Source: Opitutales bacterium (lineage in GTDB: Bacteria > Verrucomicrobiota > Verrucomicrobiia > Opitutales > JAJFLR01). Taken from it: a DNA stretch of 39,623 nucleotides. The notes below the pieces were generated by a model. It worked only from the letters and a program-made list of their open reading frames with translations, was not told where the DNA came from and ran no database searches. The stretch's first letter is position 1. Each line of letters opens with the position of its first letter. A program made the translations under genes and the position numbers. Of this stretch, positions 35,307-39,623 are shown piece by piece. Location of the stretch: the NCBI GenBank assembly GCA_021772565.1, contig JAJFLR010000012.1:1-39623 (forward strand). Direction: 5' to 3'.

Positions 35307-35798
35307 ATGAATGACAAACCAACAGTTTACATTGAAACAACTATACCAAGTTTTTTAACTTCTCGGCCATCAAGTGATCTTGTCGTTGCAGGGAAACAAG
35401 AGGTTACTCGACAATGGTGGGAAAACAGAAAGAATAATTATCATCTGTTTGTCTCACAGTTTCTTCTAGATGAAGTTTCAGGAGGAAATCCAGAGGTGGC
35501 ACAAAAACGAATAAAAGTAGTAGAAGGTATAGATTTGTTGGAAGTTGACGATGAAGTAATTCGTGTTGTTAAAATGATTATGTCTTCGGGTTTATTACCT
35601 GCAAAAGCTGAAACTGATGCCGCTCATATAGCTGTAGCTTCCCGACATGGAATTGATTTTTTAATCACTTGGAATTGTACACATATTGCTAATGCTGAAA
35701 TTATGAGTAAATTAAACTATATAGTTGCAGAAACCGGTTATTTTCTACCTACTATTTGCACACCCGACGAATTATTTGGAGGAACTAAAAATGAATGA
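35307..35798 (+). CDS. PIN-domain protein (VapC-like ribonuclease family)
   Basis: 163 residues. The start VYIETTIPSFL is a PIN-type first strand with Glu where classical VapC toxins have Asp; KAETDAAHIAVASRHGIDFLITWNCTHIAN carries the second set of acidic residues and the conserved Trp-Asn-x-x-His segment of this subfamily. PIN proteins are metal-dependent RNases and usually toxins of type II modules. The partner gene follows and overlaps, which is the reverse of the usual antitoxin-first order but usual for this subfamily as I know it. Confidence 0.78.
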   Translation: MNDKPTVYIETTIPSFLTSRPSSDLVVAGKQEVTRQWWENRKNNYHLFVSQFLLDEVSGGNPEVAQKRIKVVEGIDLLEVDDEVIRVVKMIMSSGLLPAKAETDAAHIAVASRHGIDFLITWNCTHIANAEIMSKLNYIVAETGYFLPTICTPDELFGGTKNE

Positions 35799-35991
35799 TG
35801 ATCCGATTGTAACTGAAGTCCGAAAACAACGAATGACAATTCTTGAGTCCTACGATTGGAATTTCGAGAAAATGTCTCGTGACGTAATGAAGCGACAATG
35901 GGAAAGTGGTCACAAAGTCGTGAGTCGCGGAAAAAAAACTCCACAACAAGGAATTGCTCCTAACGCTTATTCATTACGTGAGAGGTCTTAG
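35791..35991 (+). CDS. Small partner protein of the PIN-domain gene, putative antitoxin
   Basis: 66 residues beginning MNDDPIVTEVRKQRMTI, with SRDVMKRQWESGHKVVS further on. Proteins starting with this D-P-I-V-x-E-V-R pattern are commonly found right after PIN-domain genes of this type. It overlaps the PIN stop by 8 bases. GGAGG at 35778-35782 gives a good ribosome binding site 8 bases before the ATG at 35791; a longer frame from 35725 lies inside the PIN gene and is not used. Confidence 0.7.
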   Translation: MNDDPIVTEVRKQRMTILESYDWNFEKMSRDVMKRQWESGHKVVSRGKKTPQQGIAPNAYSLRERS

Positions 35992-36196
35992 ACAAAATTT
36001 TGTTGATTGCATTTAATCTTCAATTATTCGTTTTAGGAAAAAGTTTAAATAAATGCCTTATACTATTGGTTGAGCATTTTTGAAAACCTCCATAATTTAT
36101 ACAAAATTTATTTGAGTATTTTTGATATATTTGCGTATCATAAGAGCCTTTGTCTCAAGCACAAATCGTAACCATTGCTGTATAAGTGTGTAGCAT

Positions 36197-36226
36197 TTGA
36201 TTTAGACTTGAAATTTGTTTTATAAT
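36197..36226 (+). promoter_or_regulatory. Candidate promoter of the intact tRNA gene
   Basis: TTGATT at 36197-36202 and TATAAT at 36221-36226, spacing 18, 61 bases before the mature tRNA start. Near copy of the block at 34927-34956. The rest of 35992-36196 is non-coding and shows nothing else I recognise. Confidence 0.55.
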
Positions 36227-36287
36227 TAAAAGAATTAGCGAACTTAACATTTCTTGGTTAAGTGAAGAGCAGTGACACATTAAATAT

Positions 36288-36362
<75 letters not shown>

Positions 36363-36411
36363 TGATTATAAAAGACTTACGGAATTAGGCGTTATTTTTA
36401 CTGTGCGAGGT

Positions 36412-36436
36412 GACCACTTTTTGACCACTTTTTTGA
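36412..36436. repeat. Tandem GACCACTTTTT repeat just after the tRNA
   Basis: GACCACTTTTT is directly repeated as GACCACTTTTTT, 50 bases beyond the tRNA. A near copy, GACCATTTTTGACC, forms part of the hairpin at 38814-38833. Short repeats placed like this next to a tRNA resemble integrase or excisionase binding sites; that reading is an inference. Confidence 0.45.
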
Positions 36437-36556
36437 TTGGGGTAAATTTATTATCTTATTAATTTGAGGCACACTGATTTCCCTATCAATTGCCCACAAG
36501 TTATATAACCCTAAAATACTTGCTAATCCCACAACTTAAAATTGTCGGAGGAAAAA

Positions 36557-37132
36557 ATGAGCACACGGGGTTTGATTGGCTTTTACCATAAGGAAACAGA
36601 TAAACTGACTTACAACCATAGTGACAGTTATCCTGAATTTTTAGGAAAAAATATTTTATCAGAACTGAAAGAAGTTTCAGATTGGGGTTTGATAAAGGAT
36701 CGGGTTGAAAATCTGGTTGCTATTCCCGATAGTCGAGTAATCACTGATAATGATGCTTTAGTTCGTTCAGAGATTCGGCGTCATTTTGATGGAAATTATC
36801 AAGTTAATAATCCAAAAGATTATTATTCGTTATTCAAACCATTTCAGGGAAGGCTAAAACCATACCTAGATGGAAAACTTACATTTATGGCAACTGCGAA
36901 TGATTTTGTTTACGATAGTTTGTTTTGCGAGTGGGCATACATTGTTAATCTTGATACACAGAAATTTGAAGTATGGCGAGGTATTCAGAGCAAACCTGAC
37001 TTGGAAAGTCGGTATGATATGGAGTCTGATCGAATGGGCTATTACCCTTGTAAACTTTTGAAGGATTACAGTCTATTGGAATTGCCGGGCTATAATAAAT
37101 TCTACAATGACTGTAAAAAAATGCAAAAATGA
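36557..37132 (+). CDS. Uncharacterised protein, mobile-element type
   Basis: A 191-residue soluble protein with no signal peptide. It opens STRGLIGFYHKETDKLTYNHSDSYPEFLG; proteins with this T-R-G-x-I-G-F ... Y-N-H-x-D-S-Y-P start occur in phages and mobile elements, with unknown function. Trp, Tyr and acidic residues are frequent. The start at 36557 is set by a strong GGAGG at 36547-36551, one of the few clear Shine-Dalgarno sites in the window. It is the first gene after the tRNA. Confidence 0.65.
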   Translation: MSTRGLIGFYHKETDKLTYNHSDSYPEFLGKNILSELKEVSDWGLIKDRVENLVAIPDSRVITDNDALVRSEIRRHFDGNYQVNNPKDYYSLFKPFQGRLKPYLDGKLTFMATANDFVYDSLFCEWAYIVNLDTQKFEVWRGIQSKPDLESRYDMESDRMGYYPCKLLKDYSLLELPGYNKFYNDCKKMQK

Positions 37133-37274
37133 TAGATCTGACCTTTATGCATTAATAAATACATGATGAAGTTGATTGCCTAATAAATTTCGATGATTCA
37201 GTTGACGGGATTATATGATGTCTCCTTATCATACTTGTTTTGATATATGTGAAATATGCTTTAATAAAGAACTC

Positions 37275-37556
37275 TCAATATTTTTGTTTTTTAAGAATTT
37301 TTGCGGCTTCGACTCCATCTGTTGTAATTAAATACCGGCGATTATAGAATTTTTCATTATCGAGGAGTTCAACAATGTGTCGCTTCCTAAAACTGCTTAG
37401 TGTTTCTGAAACTTTATTAAGCTTAATACCGAGACTTTTTGCAATATGAGTAGGAGTTGCAGGTTTATTGAATTGATCGAGATAGAGCAATACACGTTTT
37501 CGTCTCGCACCTCGTCGAATCCAAAAGTAGGTCGTATAATCCCGATAACTATCCAT
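37275..37556 (-). CDS. Winged helix-turn-helix DNA-binding protein
   Basis: 93 residues. RRKRVLLYLDQFNKPATPTHIAKSLGIKLNKVSETLSSFRKRHIVELLD is a winged HTH, and NRRYLITTDGVEAAKILKK completes the wing. The layout is like archaeal-type single-domain regulators. Probably a regulator of the surrounding element. Likely DNA-binding; target unknown. Confidence 0.7.
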   Translation of the reverse strand: MDSYRDYTTYFWIRRGARRKRVLLYLDQFNKPATPTHIAKSLGIKLNKVSETLSSFRKRHIVELLDNEKFYNRRYLITTDGVEAAKILKKQKY

Positions 37557-37643
37557 ATAATAATGAGAGTTAGCTTATAAGATTAAAATAGGGATTCCCC
37601 GTTTTCCGAAACTATTATAAAGTTACGATTTAATTTTTTCATT

Positions 37644-37799
37644 ATGGCAAAACAGACAATTAACTTCATAAGTGAGTGGAAAAGAACCATCAAATCACTT
37701 GATGAAAATTCATCTCGCGATCTGGTTATTCAGGAATTTATGTCAGGTATAAAAACTAAAGCCGAATGTTGGCTTAAGGTGATGCGTTTATCAGAATGA
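37644..37799 (+). CDS. Small ORF, 51 residues
   Basis: ATG to TGA encoding a soluble, mixed-charge peptide starting MAKQTINFISEWKRTIKSLD and containing one Cys and two Trp. No ribosome binding site is visible and no family is recognised. It lies between two winged-helix genes on the other strand and ends 3 bases before the second. It may be real because the codon pattern is protein-like, but evidence is thin. Confidence 0.35.
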   Translation: MAKQTINFISEWKRTIKSLDENSSRDLVIQEFMSGIKTKAECWLKVMRLSE

Positions 37800-37802
37800 A
37801 AA

Positions 37803-38420
37803 TCAGGATTTCTTTGATGAATTATTCTGCACTCGATTCCTGAGTTCTTGATAAATTTGGTGACCTGCATCAGTGGTTTGATAAATTTTCGAATCATACT
37901 TATCCGCGTAACCAATACATTGTATTAGGTTTATATCAGACAATTCTTTTATTGATCGGATAGTTGTATTCAATGCAATGGGAACTTCTCTTTTTTTGAG
38001 AAGCCTTCGAATATTGGATGCTGTCTTAATGCTTTTATTGAAATAATTATTACATGCGATTTCCATAAAAACGGTCATTCGTGTCTTAGCTCTAACGACT
38101 TGTGCGAATCGTTGCCAATCAACTTTTTCGCTGGGAGGTTGTATTTCTATTTTGAATGCCTCATACAGTACACGACGCCCAATAATGGTTTTCGTGTATA
38201 ACCTTCCTGTAATATCACTGGGGTTCATACACTCGACTAAACCCTTTTCAGTAAATTGTTTTATGTTCCACCAGATATCGCCCAATAGTATACTTGGGTT
38301 GTATGGCAATGTAGCACGTAGTATTTCAGTCCCTGTCATTGGATATATCATAGTTTTCGCAATGATAGCACGTTGCTTACCATTCTTAATCCAGTCAGAT
38401 AACTCTTCTATTGACGTCAT
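37803..38420 (-). CDS. Tandem winged-helix regulator
   Basis: 205 residues with two winged-helix-like units. The first includes RAIIAKTMIYPMTGTEIL, NIKQFTEKGLVECM and GRLYTKTIIGRRVL; the second TASNIRRLLKKREVP, TTIRSIKELSDINLIQCI and SKIYQTTDAGHQIYQEL. Each pattern is recognition helix plus wing. Likely a transcription factor or element-copy regulator. It is on the same strand as the shorter winged-helix gene at 37275-37556. Confidence 0.65.
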   Translation of the reverse strand: MTSIEELSDWIKNGKQRAIIAKTMIYPMTGTEILRATLPYNPSILLGDIWWNIKQFTEKGLVECMNPSDITGRLYTKTIIGRRVLYEAFKIEIQPPSEKVDWQRFAQVVRAKTRMTVFMEIACNNYFNKSIKTASNIRRLLKKREVPIALNTTIRSIKELSDINLIQCIGYADKYDSKIYQTTDAGHQIYQELRNRVQNNSSKKS

Positions 38421-38586
38421 ATTAATATCTTGGAGAGTTCATTTAAAGATGATTTCCCTTGAATTTGCTTTATCTGGGTAAGGATTGGGATAAATTTTAT
38501 TGGATTCAGGATAAATCGTGTATTGCTTTCAATCGGTACGTATTGTGAGCAACGTTTTAAAAGATGTAAGAAAATAAGAGCTATGA

Positions 38587-38682
38587 ATGAAAAATCCTGA
38601 CATTACCTATGAAGAATTAATCAGCATGCCACTACCGTTACTCAAGGCAATTCATTCTATAATGGTGTTCAATAATCAATAG
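38587..38682 (+). CDS. Very small ORF, 31 residues
   Basis: Encodes MKNPDITYEELISMPLPLLK and about ten more residues. No clear ribosome binding site. It lies in the 520-base gap between the tandem winged-helix gene and the integrase-like gene, which otherwise holds only the hairpin at 38775-38833. Weakly supported. Confidence 0.2.
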   Translation: MKNPDITYEELISMPLPLLKAIHSIMVFNNQ

Positions 38683-38774
38683 GGATGAAATTGAAGGAAT
38701 TTAGCAAAAACTATTTAAAGTAGTATGAGTTTTTAAACTTTATACAGTGGCAGTTTTTAAATCATAACAAAAAC

Positions 38775-38833
38775 CTGGGGGGACAAAATTGGTCTAGTCC
38801 CATCACAAGCTTTGACCATTTTTGACCCCCCAG
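38775..38833. repeat. Large inverted repeat with 20-base arms
   Basis: Left arm CTGGGGGGACAAAATTGGTC at 38775-38794, right arm GACCATTTTTGACCCCCCAG at 38814-38833; 18 of 20 positions pair. The loop is 19 bases. The right arm has no T tract after it, so it is not a typical terminator. It lies ~110 bases before the integrase-like gene and shares the GACCAYTTTTTGACC core with the repeat next to the tRNA, so a recombination or regulatory site is possible. Confidence 0.6.
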
Positions 38834-38941
38834 TTGGGAGTCGCCCATTGGATGCGGGATTGCGGGAAAGGGTAATTTTCTAAAACTCCTAACGGATTGT
38901 GGGATGCACTTTAAAGCTGCCAAACTGTGTGGAGGTATTCA

Positions 38942-39433
38942 ATGGTTGTTGGAATAAAGAATGGAAGTTTGTATGACTATTATCTAGGTTTTAAATCAAA
39001 ATTTCTTACTGATAAGACAATTTGTGTTGAGAATCAAAAACTGTTTAGTAACTTTTTTAAAGAGCAGGAGTATAAACTAAAACGTATCAATCAACTTTCT
39101 CAATTAGATGAAGCTTGTTGCAAAACACTGATCTCATATATTCAGCGTCTTAGAAATTCAAATCGCTGGTTTAATAATAAGCCTTGGGAATTAGTGACCA
39201 AAGATGATATAAGGAGAGTATATGATGGATTAGAGGATGGTGTTATTGTCACACAAAAAGGAACACCATTTAAATGTCGTTCTGACTATTATAACAAAAT
39301 TTTCAAGGGGAAACCATTTCGTATGGTTGGGAAAGATCTGATTGCTAAATCTGTTATTGAATTTTGTAAGCCAAATGAATCAGAAGTCCGTTATGTTCTT
39401 GAAGCTGATTTTAGAAAGTTCAGACCTCAGTAG
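38942..39433 (+). CDS. Integrase core-binding-domain-like protein without catalytic domain
   Basis: 163 residues. From about residue 28 the pattern VENQKLFSNFFKEQEYKLKRINQL...KTLISYIQRLRNSNRWF...WELVTKDDIRRVYDGL followed by a second helical pair and EVRYVLEADFRKF resembles the N-terminal, SAM-like core-binding domain of tyrosine recombinases, as in archaeal-type integrases. The R...HxxR...Y catalytic domain is absent; the frame ends at TAG and no other frame in the last 190 bases continues it. It is therefore a truncated remnant or a stand-alone DNA-binding protein. GGAGG at 38931-38935 fixes the ATG at 38942. The 39434-39623 tail holds only a 35-codon basic ORF (39514-39621) that I do not trust. 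Confidence 0.5.
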   Translation: MVVGIKNGSLYDYYLGFKSKFLTDKTICVENQKLFSNFFKEQEYKLKRINQLSQLDEACCKTLISYIQRLRNSNRWFNNKPWELVTKDDIRRVYDGLEDGVIVTQKGTPFKCRSDYYNKIFKGKPFRMVGKDLIAKSVIEFCKPNESEVRYVLEADFRKFRPQ

Positions 39434-39623
39434 TATAGGGTCTGCGAGGCAGGGGTAAAACGCAAATACAAATCCTGTTTTTCAATTGCAAAGATGTATG
39501 TGTAAACACTCCCATGGATGATGGAAGAAATAATACCAAAACATCAACTATCACGGCAATGTATTATAGGCGTGGACAAGAAAAATCCAGTCTTTACGGT
39601 TTTTCGAGAGCTAAAAAATAAGC

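Noticed and set aside
39514-39621. A 35-codon ORF at the end of the window as the missing integrase catalytic part
   Set aside because: It has none of the catalytic motifs and no ribosome binding site.

Overview
The window looks like chromosome from an AT-rich Gram-negative bacterium, most likely a member of the Verrucomicrobiota. The main reasons are a secreted protein ending in a PEP-CTERM sorting tail, short palindromic repeats of the GGTAGGGA type between genes, and many gene starts without a Shine-Dalgarno sequence. The taxonomic call is an inference from style; no ribosomal RNA or other phylogenetic marker was compared.

Layout. (1) 1-930: a PEP-CTERM protein with its own promoter and a strong terminator. 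(2) 930-1464: a nested palindromic repeat followed by a candidate preQ1-I riboswitch. (3) 1465-4139: the queuosine precursor operon queF-queC-queD-queE, which takes GTP-derived dihydroneopterin triphosphate to preQ1. (4) 4247-4698: a RelE/ParE-type toxin-antitoxin pair. (5) 4836-17039: an 11-gene co-directional surface polysaccharide cluster with one GT2 and seven GT4 glycosyltransferases, a membrane acyltransferase, a Wzy/O-antigen-ligase-like membrane protein and a WcaF-type acetyltransferase. No priming transferase, flippase or export system is present. (6) 17040-17620: more nested repeats, including an inverted copy of the repeat at 961-1236, so this pair brackets regions 3-5.

(7) 17621-19971: a dihydrolipoamide-dehydrogenase-type flavoprotein and panC, divergently transcribed. 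(8) 19972-30503: a mixed accessory region. A conserved-looking set (PIG-L deacetylase, ROK-type kinase, GT4 glycosyltransferase, HAD hydrolase) is interleaved with very AT-rich genes: an alpha/beta hydrolase, a 592-residue protein with a degenerate histidine-phosphatase fold, and an 861-residue GAF plus class III nucleotide cyclase protein. (9) 30505-34917: housekeeping genes rsmE, HU, ygfZ, DAHP synthase and malate dehydrogenase.

(10) 34918-39623: a tRNA-associated accessory region. A promoter plus tRNA 5' half at 34927-35052 is a near copy of the promoter and 5' half of the intact tRNA(CAT) at 36288-36362. Between them lie a structured non-coding stretch and a PIN-domain gene pair. Downstream are a protein of unknown function, two winged-helix regulators, two very small ORFs, a large perfect-like hairpin and an integrase core-binding-domain protein that lacks a catalytic domain. 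This reads as a decayed integrated element.

The best candidates for something not previously described are the AT-rich hydrolase/phosphatase-like/cyclase genes set into the PIG-L/ROK/GT4/HAD cassette, and the duplicated tRNA 5' half with its structured RNA and PIN module. All functional statements come from motif reading by eye; no database search or structure prediction was run.
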